Below, piece by piece: positions 34,742-47,300 of a DNA stretch of 64,000 nucleotides. Within the stretch, counting starts at the first letter, position 1. Each line of letters begins with the position of its first letter. The DNA is from Pristionchus mayeri (Eukaryota; Nematoda; Chromadorea; Rhabditida; Neodiplogasteridae). The DNA lies in NCBI GenBank assembly GCA_036245805.1, contig BTRK01000006.1:22538365-22602364 (forward strand), written 5' to 3'. The notes beneath the pieces were generated by a model that was given only the letters and a program-made list of their open reading frames with translations, did no database searches and was not told where the DNA came from. Both the position numbers and the translations under genes were made by a program.

Positions 34742-35540
34742 CTACTGAATCGGCTCTGTCTGGTCGATGGGAGCAGTCGCAGTCGATGAGGCCACAGAGG
34801 CTGGAGTAGGGGGCACTGCAGGTGCAGCAGCAGCAGTTCCCCTGTAATGAAAGCAACATAGTACGGTAATACGGATGCAATCGGACTGTCGTACTCACTC
34901 AGCAGCCTTGGTGGGAGTGACGGCGGGCGACTCGTCCTCCGGCTTGCCGGGCGTCGAAGTGGAAGAGGTGGAGATAGTCCTGCCTGGAATTTGAGGTTTC
35001 GGTGGGTGTACGATAGGATAAGATGGACGACTTATTTTTACAGTTAGATGTAATGATCGTAATCCCGAAGAGAGGAGAGACGAAATCAAATCTGACTCCT
35101 CACCTATCCTAGCCGATGAGGCTGAACGACGCTTACGCTTCTTCTTTCCTCCCTTCCTCGGTTTCTGGCCCGAGTTACTCTTCAATTAGGTACGATTGGA
35201 TACTGTAGTTGTTAGGTATAGATTACGGTTATGGAAGGTCACACACCTTGGCCTCACAGACTGCAGTGGCGGAGGAGCCAGAGGTGTACGAGTAGATGAG
35301 ATAAGCGAGCACCCCACCTTTAGAAGGGATCCGGTGGGTTACGGTAGGGAGGAGATACCTGCAGCCACGAGAGCCAGCATTTTCACTCCTCGATGATTAG
35401 TGCAGAGTGTGCCTGAGCATACAGTTGTTAGAAGGAGACGGTATAGGGATTGAGGTTTTATAGGCTAGGGTACCTTTGAGAGAAGAGACGATTCCTCCAT
35501 TGCCACTCGTCATGGGGACGGGCACTTTAGAAGAGACCAT
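34742..35540 (-). CDS. Small single-pass membrane protein, basic and Ala/Pro/Ser-rich (150 residues)
   Basis: Complete six-exon model, all joins in phase: 35540-35474, 35412-35359, 35317-35247, 35179-35104, 34983-34899, 34842-34742 (the last exon begins at 34841). It starts MVSSKVPVPMTSGNGGIVSS, has one membrane segment MLALVAAGGVLAYLIYSY near residues 35-52, a strongly basic patch RKGGKKKRKRRSASSARIG, and a tail rich in T, S, P and A that ends APIDQTEPIQ. I do not know the family. The short N terminus and basic patch after the membrane segment predict a type III/signal-anchor topology with the basic tail in the cytosol (inference). It is the middle one of three small membrane-protein genes on this strand. 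Confidence 0.65.
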
Positions 35541-36020
35541 TCCTCACGAACGATCGGAGAAGGAATGAGGGGAGAAGCGAATGGATGGAGGAGGAGGGAA
35601 AGTTGAATGGACGAAGAATGTCATTCTATTATTGATGAGTGCAATTGAGAGGTCGTTTTGTATTTTTTTGCATTGGTTAGTACCAATGAAATCTATGACG
35701 CCATTGAAAAGATTTCAGATGAGTCAGTAGACAAAGCTACTGCTTCAGTCTCCAGACGACTGGTATAATGCTGACAGTCCAATAGAGGCTGAAATGACCT
35801 ACTAAAATTTGTGGGCTCTGGAACGAAGGATACTTGATCTACCGAATGAAGGAGAGATTCGCTAATCTTTGCTTATAATGAAATGTGCTAAGTGCGTTAG
35901 ATACTACTGCGAGTTCATGATCATATGTCTAGTTTAAAACAATTTATCATAAGAAGGTACAAATATATGATAGAGTGAAAGCACCTGAATGAATAGAACC
36001 TGCACGAACTGATATACTCA
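35541..36020. other. Spacer between two small minus-strand genes
   Basis: No exon supported. GA-rich near 35560-35600, otherwise mixed sequence. Confidence 0.4.
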
Positions 36021-36437
36021 TCACAGATTGGCTGGAGTGGGAGAATCATGGATGGAGGCGATCTGAACTGTCGAAGAGACGACATTCGTATTGCGATCGT
36101 CGATATATTCCATCTTCTCCTCTCCGATCTTGATCGATACTTGGTTCCTGCAATTGCATTCGTTGAGGTTGAAGAGAGAGGGTGATCATACTTGTCGGTG
36201 GGTGAGAGAGTGACCGACACGGGAGGTACGGAGGAAGGAGGAGGAGCTGTCTTCTTCTTCCTCTCACTACGGGATCTCAAGGGGGACTGTCAGAGGGGGA
36301 GTGGGAAGGGAGTCGTACTTGCGTAGTCCACTGAAGATGAAGAGAGAAGCGAAGGCGAGGATGGTACCCATGAGACAGAGACCAGTGAGGATGAGGATGC
36401 ATCGATTGAATTCGTGTCGAGAGAGAATGAAGACCAT
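36021..36437 (-). CDS. Small single-pass membrane protein with acidic tail (model incomplete)
   Basis: Minus-strand exons: 36437-36319 (MVFILSRHEFNRCILILTGL then a hydrophobic run ending FASLFIFSGLRK), 36286-36192 (SRSERKKKTAPPPSSVPPVS) and 36147-36021 (KNQVSIKIGEEKMEYIDDRN to HDSPTPANL and stop). Exons 2 and 3 join in phase. The 32-bp gap between exons 1 and 2 does not give a consistent phase, so that border is wrong or a tiny exon is missed; upstream exons may also exist. The layout (membrane segment, basic patch, Pro-rich stretch) is like its two neighbours, but I see no sequence identity and do not recognise a family. Confidence 0.5.
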
Positions 36438-36479
36438 CTGAAGAGAAGGACGGGATGAAGGATGAGTGAAGCACGATGA

Positions 36480-37560
36480 ACCGATGAGGAATAGGTTAGT
36501 GGTGAGGTAGTAGTGGAGAAGGGAAAGGGGGATGGGAAGAGACTCTCGAGGGAAATGGAAAGTGGGGAATGGAGAAGGAGAAGGAGGAGGAGGAGAAGGA
36601 GAACACAGCTGCAGAAAGGGTGTTCAAATGAGGACGAGAAGGACTCGGAAGGAAGAGAAGAAGAAGAGAGATAGGAAGGGAATCGAGTCGAGCAGTAGAG
36701 AAGAAGAGAGCAGAACATGAGTTATCGAGGGTCGAAGGGGAAGGAGAAATGGAGGAAGAGGAGGAAGATGGATGGGAACACCATGGAGGTACTCCATCCA
36801 GGGAGAAGAGAGAGAGAGAAGGAGGTATACTCATGATGGAGAGATGACTGTCACGGATGGATCAGAAGTAATGGGAGAGAGAGGGGGGGATGAGATGGGA
36901 GGAAGGGAGACAACGGGGATTCCACTGCATCTTAGATGAGCACATCAAGGACATCATAAAGATGAAGTGGAGTCTCGAGTTCATTATCAGAGCAGTGGAT
37001 AAGGCAGTGATAGAGTGAGATCGTAGTGAAACGGAGGTGATACGGAAAGGTTTTTGGAGAGAAGCTGGAACGAAAGGAAGAACAACAGAGACAAATGGAG
37101 TGGGAGTGAAGCGAATCTCATGTTTCTATGCTGAAGACTGAGGATAAATTGGACTGCCTCCGAATGGAACGAAGAAGATGATCAGTGGAGAGAAAGGGAA
37201 GGAGTAAGTGAGAGAGGGAGGGGTCAGCAAGAGAATGGACGATGGACCAGGGAGGGGACTGTCGTATGGGAAGAACAGCTGCAGTCTGGGAATGCAATTG
37301 GATTGGAGGAAGAAAGAGAGAGAGAGAGAGGGGTCGGAGGAAAGGACTTGGAGACGACTCCCGTGTCATCTCGGAAGAGAAAGGTTATACTCAGTGTGAG
37401 GAGAGAGTGTGGAGATGGAGGAGGGAAGAGAGAATGGGGATGGAGGGAGAGAGAAGATGAAGGAGGGAGAGAAGAAGTTTAACGGTGGATCAGATGAAGT
37501 AACAAAGTGAAGTGATGGGAGGGATGATGGGAGAGAGAGAGCAGAAGGAAGGAACTAAGA
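36480..37560. repeat. Purine-rich low-complexity tract
   Basis: The plus strand is dominated by GA runs (for example GGAGGAGGAGGAGAAGGAGA at about 36580 and AGAGAGAGAGAGAGG near 37318). Long frames on both strands here are compositional by-products. A 5' exon of the minus-strand gene ending at 36021 could hide in it. Confidence 0.5.
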
Positions 37561-37670
37561 GGACAATGGAAGAGAGATTGGAGAGAACCTACCTTACTCA
37601 TCTAATTTCTTTTTCTCGCTACAATTTTTCATTGATTACAATTTGATTTGTTTTGCTTTGCCAATACAGT

Positions 37671-38504
37671 TTATTTTGATTTCCCCGTGGACGGGATGGG
37701 GCAGCTACTAATAACAATCTCCGAATCTTTTGGATTTCCACTTTGCCTAATATTGCTCTGGTAGGACTTTGTAGATAGTATTGATACATCTCCAACCTTA
37801 TTTTTCAAGGGAATCATAAAACGTACTTCAAACTTTTCTGAATAAGAGTTTAAGTTCATAGGTTCTAAAGAGAGAAGCTCGATGTAATTTTCTAAAGATT
37901 CAAATTTCATCTTTGATCATAAATTATCATATTGTAAAGACTTATGGGATGTTAAAGACACCCTTGTGCATCGATGCATTTCGTAAAATCCAAAACATTC
38001 ATGAAGGAGGAACGTACTCAAGCGCAAATGTGGGCGAAAAGGGAGGAGGAGAGTAGGGGAGAGGGAACGGGAGGAGAGACCATTTCCCGCCCCGTCGCGA
38101 CTAGAGAGCAAGGCTCGTTTATATTCTGAAAATTACACTCCTTGTCAGCTCTGGATCCTCTGCAGTTGCTCGAGAAAATCTTTCGCCTTTTACTAAAGAT
38201 TTCCGTGCAGAGGATCAAACTATGAGTATCACTCATTTTTTGGAATCCCCTCGAAAGAGCGGGATAATAATCAGGAAAGCATCAAGAAGTCTGGATTATT
38301 TATTACGATTGTAGCGCAATCTATCTTCACATTCACTATTAGTTTTCTTATTGGAAAAAACTTCCGGAAGTCAAACATAAAGGGAGAGCTGCATTTACCC
38401 CCAGATAGTGCGAGTGTAATGTTGACCACTTCTGAATGTAAAAGCCACTTCACTACAATAGTACTCAAATATTTATCTGAGACTATGGCAGGAATGAGCA
38501 GCAT
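37671..38504 (-). other. Unassigned open frames, possible small or decayed gene
   Basis: Minus-strand frames at 38504-38271 (MLLIPAIVSDKYLSTIVVKW) and 37910-37671 (MKFESLENYIELLSLEP) are of moderate length, and acceptor-like TTTTCAG occurs between them. I could not build an in-phase model and do not recognise a protein. Treat as unproven. Confidence 0.2.
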
Positions 38505-38629
38505 TAACAGGATCTGTTTCTACCGTATAAATATATAGTCACTCAATATACGTGTGTTTAACACAACTTCTACATGTACAATACCGTAGTCAATTTACAA
38601 TCTACAAAATACAGCATTAAACGTACAAA

Positions 38630-41600
38630 CTATAGCTGGAACTTCTTGGTGGCTTCATCGGTGATCATTTTGGCGATGGCGAGGGAAGAAGTGGCACCAG
38701 GAGAGGGGGCATTACGCACGTGGAGGAGTCTAAAGGAGGGAGAATCACAAAGGTGCGGCGTAAAATAGGGGGGGGGGGATTATTGTTAACAACACAATCA
38801 CATTTGGGAATTTTAACCACTCGTTCAAGAAGATAATTAAATTGTTCAGATTTTCTCCTACCATCTAATCAATTTTGGAATTCATTTCTTTTCAAAAGTC
38901 ATCGTCATCTGGCGTGTGGAGGGAGGGAGAAACACAAACGACGAAGGATAAAAGAAGAGACTGGGACCCACCTGGATCCTAGTTTTCCCTCTCCTCCATC
39001 GAATACGAAGTCGTCTACGAGGGCGCCTGTCGAATCCATCGCCTGTGCACGAACACCCGAGGGGCCTCTGAAGGAGAGAGAGATGAACAATCGCACATAG
39101 GCACGCAATTTCTCATACCGACTAATAAGCCGGAATCAACCAGTATAATCCGTCAGTAAAATTCGAGGAAATTTCAAGAAATTTTGAATTGCGAGAAAAC
39201 TGCTTCCCTATTTTTTTCTCGCTTTTTCCCACTCTCGAAAAGTACGCTTTCTCGCTGTTCTGTTATTCTTTCTCGTCTTTTTTTAGATTTTCCAGGGTGT
39301 GATTAAAAAAGCAGAAAGTGCAGACGGAAATGTCAGATAATTAAACAAAAGAGTTGTTAAGAAAAGAGCAATGTACGAAAAATCACCCCCTACAGTGATA
39401 GGAACTACGGTACCTCGTGACGTCACTCAGCTGCAGCTCGGGGATGAATCTTTGCAGCTGCTTGACCTGCAATGGAAAGGGAGTTGTATGAATTCACGTT
39501 ACCCGAAAACATTCTTTTTTGGCGTAAAACCCAAAAAAAGTTATAGAACGGGCAGAATAAAGTGTAGCTATTCATCTATAAGGGCGAGCTCAATTCGGAA
39601 GTTCAGAAATGACTGTGTTGAGATTACAAAATTCCCTTCGACTCGCCTGTTCTCCGATGAATATTCCTCTGTAGAACTCCTGCATTCCGAAGGAGAAGTA
39701 CTTGCCCACAAGCTTGTGCATACCCCTCAATCACCACCAATCAATACCACTCTCCCACCCTCATGTTAAATTCAGTCCCTTACTCTTCCTAATTTTTTAA
39801 AAATACTCTTTTGCTGACTGTCCCGCATAAATTTTATCCGATTGATCGTAACTTTCGTACAATGCATTATTACTAAAAATTCGTACAATGCATTATTACT
39901 AAAAACAAAGTTCGTCCATTAAAGCATATTTTGGCGCTTCTGTACAATCCCGGACAAGTTCTAGCATAGCCATTACCTAATGGTTGAATTTCCTACTAGG
40001 TTACTTCCGGTATCTCACTAGCATATGTAATCCAGTATAGCATACGCATTCGTACCATTCTAGGGAATGCATTTGTTAATTCATTTTACGTAAATTATAT
40101 TGTCAGGGATTGTGCAGAAGCGCAAATATTTTTAATTATCCATAATCTACACAAGTTTGAGATCACAATATCACGCCTCTTATGAGAGAATCGACACAAA
40201 AAAACTGGATTCTGGAAAAAAGGGGTCACTTTTCGAGTTCGGGTTTTCGACGTTTTTGGGGCCTCCCATGCATGCCTAACACCCCCCTGACTGGAATATT
40301 CTCAGAGGCTGCTCCTCATCGAGCTGCTGCACCGGTCGGCTTCGCGCTTCTGACTTTGGGAGCTATGTTATGTGCTTCAAAATTAACGTAGAGAGTCCAT
40401 TTTTCTGTTCCCAGGGTAACTTTTCATGCTCTATCTACCTATATATTTCATGTAGCCGTATTTTGCTGTATGTTCGTGCGACATTCAACTCCATTTATCT
40501 CAAAAACCGCTCGAAAAGCCACTGATTTTTTTGCATAGGCAGATGCAGCTTCTCAAGACGCGTCGATTAAGGGGTTTGAGCTCCCATATCTCGGGGGATA
40601 ACTTAGTTTCTATAGGTTAAAACGTTTTGAGATGATTTGAACTTATTTTTCAACAGATAATTTCATTGTTCGCCCTCTCATTTCTCGTCATTCGTTCGCG
40701 CTTGCACGGCTTTTCAATATTTTCGGATGAGTTTCACAGGAATGAGAGGGCGAACAATGGAATTATCTGTTGAAAAATAAGTTCAAATCATCTCGAAACG
40801 TTTTAACCTATAGAAACTAAGTTATCCCCCGAGATATGGGAGCTCAAACCCCTTAATCGACGCGTCTTGAGAAGCTGCATCTGCCTATTCAAAAAAATCA
40901 GTGGCTTTTCGAGCGGTTTTTGAGATGAATGGAGTTGAATGTCGCACGAACATACAGCAGAATAAGGCTACATGAAATATATAGGTGGATAGAGCATGAA
41001 AAGTTACCTGGGAACATAAAAATGGACTCTATACGTTAATTTTGAAGCACATAAAATAGCTCCCAAAGTCATAAGTGCAAGCCGACCGGAGCAGCAGCTC
41101 GATGAGGAGCAGCCTCTGAGAATATTCCAGTCAGGGGGGTGTTAGGCATGCATGGGAGGCCCCATTTACGTCGAAAACCCGAACTCGAAAAGTGGCCCCT
41201 TTGCCAGAATCTCATCGATTCTCTTGAAAGAGGCGTGATATCTAATTCCATGAAATATAAACTCTACTCACTTGTAACTCAATGCATCGTAGAGATCCTT
41301 CGGAGACCATTGCAGATACCTTCAATCAAATATATTACATAACAATTTGATTAGTGCTCCGATCCACCATCGTGATTCTGTAAGGCTACTATATGTAATC
41401 TACGTATCCAAATTAGTTTCAACGTACGATTGAAGATTACTTAGCAGTTATACAATAGATTAGAAGATAATAGTGAGGGCGAATGTAGATATTCATCGCA
41501 CATCTCACAACAGACACTCACCCGTATCCTTCTCTCTTGTATGCGAGGACAGCATTCGGCCCCAGCCAGATGTCCCCATTCATTCGAGGAGTGAAGTGAA

Positions 41601-44016
41601 CTCCGAGGAAGGGGAAACGAGGATCGGGCACCTGGTGATGGCAAGCATTTAGAGAGAGAGACCCCTTTTATTATAAGATAAATCTAACACGATCAGATTG
41701 TTCATTTACTGCACCAAATGACTTGTTATTGTATTTAATTATTTTTCAAGCAAAATTTACGGAAACTTTAGTTGTTGTTAAGCTCGACTCTATGACTCAC
41801 GGGATAAATGTTCGTCTTGACGAGATGTCTCTTCTCCGGCTTCAGCAGAAGATATTCACCGCTGCAATGGAATCTGACGTCATCGGAATGAGGGCAACCC
41901 AAAATATCACAGCTTCATCAATATTTTAAAAACTATTTTTATGGAAAGTTTAGTCTATTAAATATTAAAAATATTAAATCATGGAAATATTAAGTGCCTC
42001 TCTCAATCTAAATGACCACACAATCATCAATTGCGTATCACTCTCCTCACCGGAAGGGGACGATCTTGGGTTCGGGGGAGCATCCCGAGAGACCCGCCAC
42101 TCGATCTGCATGCAGACCCGCACACGTGATCACGTACTTGCATCGGAGGGGCGCCTGACACAAGACCACATCATCACGATCGTATCAGTTGAACTGTTTC
42201 AGCATAGATAATTTAGATAGGATTGAACGAGTTCACGATAAGGTGGAGTGAGAACCATTTCCAACCAGTTCGAGTATACAAAGACTAGATAAAGAAACAT
42301 ATATTGGACCGTATCGAAATGAATGTGAAGGATTACGGTAAGTACTCTACGGAATAATAATTGAAATAAGCTCACCAAGTTTGGCTTGGATCTGATGGTG
42401 ACGGGGAAATCATTCGTGGCTGCATCGAAGGAGAAAGACTCCAGGGGGTATCCGATCAGCACCTTCCCACCTACAATCAACCATCGTACAAACTACTACA
42501 GAATCACAATCCGAAAGTTCTCTCTACGTCTCGGGCATATGGTTGAAAGCAAGCGAAGGAAGGGGGTCAGATGGGAGTTGATCTCTCATCCCTCACTAAC
42601 CTGCCTTCTCAAAGTCTTCAGCGTAAGCTTTCGTCACTACTCCCCAGTCGACGATTCCCGTGTGAGGGGACCAGAGTGCACGCAGACCCTGCGTGTGTGC
42701 AGTAGTGAATGAAACAACACATAGATTGGATTTTTTTCACGTGTGTACGCAATAAATAGTATGATGAAGAAAGTGACTACTAACCCTGCAGTGTGGTTCG
42801 ATCTCCTTGATCTTTTCTCCATCGATCATCTCGATGTCTCTGCACCCATTCTGCTTCGCCCGCTCGAAGAGATTCTGAAGACGATGAATGAGAAAGAACA
42901 GAATGGGAAGTTGTGCGCAAGATTGCACTGTGAGGACTCAAGCAGTAACTACGAGCAGAAGACAGATATGTATGCTTATGCTATTCTCAATGACAACACT
43001 CCATTGTGAGAGGAGCAACCGATTGGGTCATCAAAGAGAACTAGGATATGACCCTGGATTGGCAATAATAGTTGAGGAAGGGGACCATCTGGATGGATGA
43101 GGATCACAACTGACATCTAGTCGTGGAAGTTCCTCTTGCTCCACAGCCACAATCAATTTGCCTGTCTTCTTGTAGGGAATCTTCCTCTGGTCGAAGTACG
43201 AGTACGCGAGGTCCAAACCTCAAAGGAATCCAATTAGACGAATACAGTGATGCAAAGTATAGTAACTCCATATTGAGACTGTCGATACCACTAATTTTTA
43301 ACAAAATGTATGAATAGACAGAACCATGCCGCCATACAGCAGAGGGAATAAGGACAGATGAGGTAAAGAAATGAAAGCAATGTAAAACGATATAAAGTCT
43401 GATCATGATCAGGATACATCAGAGTAAAAGCAAATAATCATACCTTCAACACACAACTTGGCCTTGAGACTGCCGGGTGTGTAGTAGATGCCTGCATGGA
43501 TCACTCCACTGTTGTGACCGGACTGATGGGCAGCTGAATAAGCAACTACATTAACAGTATGTTCATTGTGTTCGCTGTATTACATAGAAAAACATGCGTG
43601 GTATGAATAACTCCTCCAATAAAAATAAAAAGGTAATAGATTCTCACCCAGTTTCTCCTCCTTCTCAACGATGGCAATCTTGAGATGGGGCTTAGCAATG
43701 GATAGTTGACGGGCAGTCGCGCATCCCACGATGCCACCACCAACCACGACTACGTCGAATGCCAATGGGGAGCTGCAGAGGAACACACTTCAGTCGTATG
43801 ATAACCCAAAAAGCAATAAAACCGACAGTCAGAAAGTGAAGAGCTCTTAAGAGTATAAACACTACAGACTGTAGTTTACAGTATTCGATTTCGAGAGTGA
43901 ACGAACCTTCCAGCATTGGGCGCATGGCTGATCTCGCGGCGTTGACTGCCACAAGCAGCGATCTCTGAAGTAACGAGCCGCCGTGCTATTGTAGCCCCCA
44001 ACGTCTTTGAGAGCAT
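38630..44016 (-). CDS. L2hgdh: L-2-hydroxyglutarate dehydrogenase, mitochondrial
   Basis: This FAD enzyme oxidises L-2-hydroxyglutarate to 2-oxoglutarate, a metabolite-repair step at the inner mitochondrial membrane. Fifteen exons close exactly in phase to 454 residues (human about 463): 44016-43907, 43772-43648, 43545-43444, 43218-43115, 42874-42785, 42688-42601, 42470-42376, 42154-42051, 41861-41801, 41631-41522, 41319-41272, 39725-39647, 39466-39414, 39067-38972, 38729-38630. Seen: an Arg-rich presequence ([14 protein letters not shown]), the FAD-binding fold [78 protein letters not shown] and [17 protein letters not shown]. The intron after 39647 starts with GC (CAG then gcgagt), a minor donor type. 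Intron 11 holds a foldback. A splice acceptor touches the ATG, so the mRNA is probably trans-spliced. Confidence 0.95.
40168..41241. mobile_element. Foldback element in L2hgdh intron 11
   Basis: Ends ATATCACGCCTCTTATGAGA and a near-match in inverted orientation; arms of about 500 bp pair around a centre near 40705. Its terminus matches the nested element at 1366-2532. No target duplication is clear beyond the AT-rich border. Short frames with identical peptides appear once per arm and are not genes. Confidence 0.75.
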
Positions 44017-44030
44017 CTGAGGATGGAATG
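44017..44030 (-). promoter_or_regulatory. Probable trans-splice acceptor of L2hgdh
   Basis: On the minus strand the sequence TTCCATCCTCAG runs directly into the ATG at 44016. An acceptor abutting the start codon, 327 bp after the stop of an upstream gene on the same strand, is the arrangement of a downstream gene in a nematode operon (inference). Confidence 0.5.
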
Positions 44031-44343
44031 GTACATCGCACGAGGAATAAACAGATCTCGTTCAGAAATCGTTAAAAAAGATATGATCATGGGGAAGAGG
44101 GTGCTCATCGATCGAAAGAATGGAACCATAAAATAGAGAGGAAAGATGAATTTATCGCTGAAACAAGCTAGTAAACAAGTCGAACGTGAGCAACCAAAGA
44201 ACCATTGAGAGAACCGGAGAGTATCAAGCTTAAATCCAGATGAAAGCACGGCTCCATGAACCGATGCAACTGACTTTTAAAAATATTTCCCAGTATCTTT
44301 ATTTTTTGGCACTTCGTAATTAATTTGAAAACTATTATTGAAT

Positions 44344-47300
44344 CTAGAAAAACCTAAGGAAATATTTGGTGATACATGCAGCATTCTCCATGTTGATAAA
44401 ATAGGCCAGATAGCGATCTGAAATCATGGTTACGGTATCTGAATGTCGACTAGGGATGACAAAACGGAACGGAAGTCGGCGAGTTGCCGGCGAGACAGGA
44501 AATTTGTGGCTCTTGCCGGCTTGAGGAGGGGGAGGGAAGCGCCCTTGCCGGCAAGGTTGACCTTTCAACGGGAGAGTTGTCGGCGCGCCGATAAGAGACG
44601 GCCAGCCGGTAGATCAAGGCCGCCGGCCAGTGAACAAAGAACCATTTCGAGCGCAGTATTCAAAGTTGGGTGGGTGTTTGGTGTGAACTAATTGGACTAA
44701 TGTCAAAACAACCTATTTTATCATCATTACGTAATATTGCGTCATCCTTACGTAATATGACTTTTCAGCCAACAAAACTCTTCAAACTTGACGAAAATAT
44801 GGGCATGAGAAGTCATTTGATGCGGGGCGATCTCGCAGTCAATCGTATATATCGATTTCGTCATTACAATGCAATATGACGTCATTCTTATGCAATTTCA
44901 TCCATTTCACTCATAATTGATGACACTCTCAACTAAAATGATCGATAAAGGAACCATTGGATACGCTATCGCCGTCAATCATATTTATCTATTTCGTTAT
45001 CACTGTGTAATATTACGTCATTCTAATGCGCCGAACTTTACTCTGAGAACTTCACCGAACTCTTCCGAAAAATTACGGTATTCAATTGTTAATCTTTCGC
45101 TATCGATCGAAACTGAGCATATCTAGATAGATGCGCCATATCCTACTTATTATCCGCCCAAAGTTTCATCTCAAACGGATTCAAAGCCGTCGACGGTAGA
45201 TTTTACTAAATGAGAGGTGAGAGGCTCTCGTCGAGATCATTCGTCAAAAACTGCTCTCGTTGAACGGTCAACTTTCGGAATGAATTTAAAAGTGAGAGTC
45301 ACTCTCAACGAGAGCTATAAGGATTATAAGTAGGCGTTCATGACAATCAGCACATTTTTAGTTTTCTGTTTTTTACTCCCCGACCACTCACATTGCCACC
45401 AATCTTGAGGAATGAATGAGAGGGTCTCGCGAGACCATTCCTCCGCTTGCCGAGAGTAATCAATCATTGGGCAAGCTGCTAACTTTTTTCCTGTACAATT
45501 ATTAAAAAATGAAATTACAATCTTGCGATAAATTTGCAAAAAGGTGGAATACTGGCCTACCGTACCCCAATAGATAATTAGTAAAAATGTTCTAGTTATC
45601 CTACACGCAGTAGGCGATGATGTTATTCCGCCAGCATCAGTAGTATGTCGATTCCCATCTGCGCGCGCTGGCGCGCTGACGTTCTGATGATTTTTTAGAA
45701 AATAGGTAGCAACTTGCCCAATGCAAATTTGCAATACAAACGGTTACTAGCTTTGCATCTGAAAAAGTTAAAATTCAAAATTGTCGACGGCTTTGAATCA
45801 GTTTGAGATGAAAATTGGGGCGGAGAATCAGCAGGCTATGGCTCATCTCTCTAGATATGCGCAGTTCCGGTCGATAGCGAAAGAGGAAATATTGGATACC
45901 GTAATTTTTCGGATAGAGTTCGGTGAAGTTCTCAGAGTAAAGTTCGGCGCATTAGAATGACGTAATATTACATAGTGATAACGAAATAGATAAATATGAT
46001 TGACGGCGATAGCGTATCCAATGGTTCCTTTATCGATCATTTTAGTTGAGAGTGTCATGAATTATGAGTGAAATTGATGAAATTGCATAAGAATGACGTC
46101 ATATTGCATTGTAATAACGAAATCGATATATACGATTGACTGCGAGATCGCTCCGCATCAAATGACTTCTCATGCCCATATTTTCATCAAGTTTGAAGAG
46201 TTTTGTTGGCTGAAAAAGTCATATTACGTAAGGATGACGCAATATTACGTAATGATGATGAAATTGGTTGTTTTGACATTAGTCCAATTAGTTCACATCA
46301 AACACCCACCCTACTTTGAATACTGCGCTCGAAATGGTTCTTTGTTCACTGGCCGGCGGCCTTGATCTACCGGCTGGCCGTCTCTTAACGGCGCGCCGAC
46401 AACTCTCCCGTTGAAAGGTCATCCTTGCCGGATTGAGGAGGGGAGGGAGGGGTCGCCGGCAAGCGCGCCGGCTTGAAAGGGCCGTCTTGCCGGCAAGGGG
46501 TGTAAATCGAGTCTTTTCCGACAAGGTGCCGACTTCCGTTTTGCCATCACTAATGTCGACCATCTTACACCTTTTTGTAATTCGCTTCGGACAAAGTAGA
46601 ATCTCTGGTGCTGGAGTGATTTGGCGAGGAAGGATGCGAAGTGATCCCTCTGTTCAGTCGATGGACTCCTCATCTGATCTCCCTCTCTTGGACTGTTCCT
46701 CACTTCTGTCTCACCTCGAAGTTCACTTGGCACACTTCGATATTCTCTGCATCGAGAGGGCCTCCTCTGTGCATGAGGGAGAGAAACTCGTGTCCAAAGG
46801 AACCTCAACGTGCAAAATAAGACAGGAACAATGAACGGGTTTGTTTGAAGTATTAGGGTGTCCGGAAAGTTCGTTCATGCCTTTGTAAAAACTCAGTTTG
46901 CGATTGAATTTCGCAATCACGCAATGTTGTTTGTCAATAAAGTATTGCATCATCCTGACGCTAAGTGGTGAGAGGATTGAATCAATCTCTTAGTTTCTAC
47001 ATCGATTTTCGTGATGGAGACTCATCTTTACCTCACGCGCAGTCTTGCTGCATTATTACCGTCTTGGCCAATCAGTGAGGCAGGCCCATTCTGCCCTGGC
47101 CCAATCGGAAGGTGACGATGCCCCCTTCCTGGGGGCATCGTCGAAGCCCAAGCTCCCACAAGAGGTTCCCCATGATCTCTCTCCGGCACAGCTGAAAAAC
47201 TGTGTCGAGATCTGTCATGAATTGCTCCATCGCAGATCAAATCTTGGATGAGTCAATTCAATTGTCGCCACAGATGAGAAGTAGATCGCCTACGATAACC

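Noticed and set aside
36290..36834. Overlapping long frames of Ser/Leu/Pro-rich peptides
   Set aside because: They come from the purine-rich tract read on the minus strand and have no start context or splice support.
45324..45734. 136-codon minus-strand frame in the centre of the 2.1-kb foldback
   Set aside because: No hAT transposase motif or other domain; the centre is unique spacer and the frame is of chance length.
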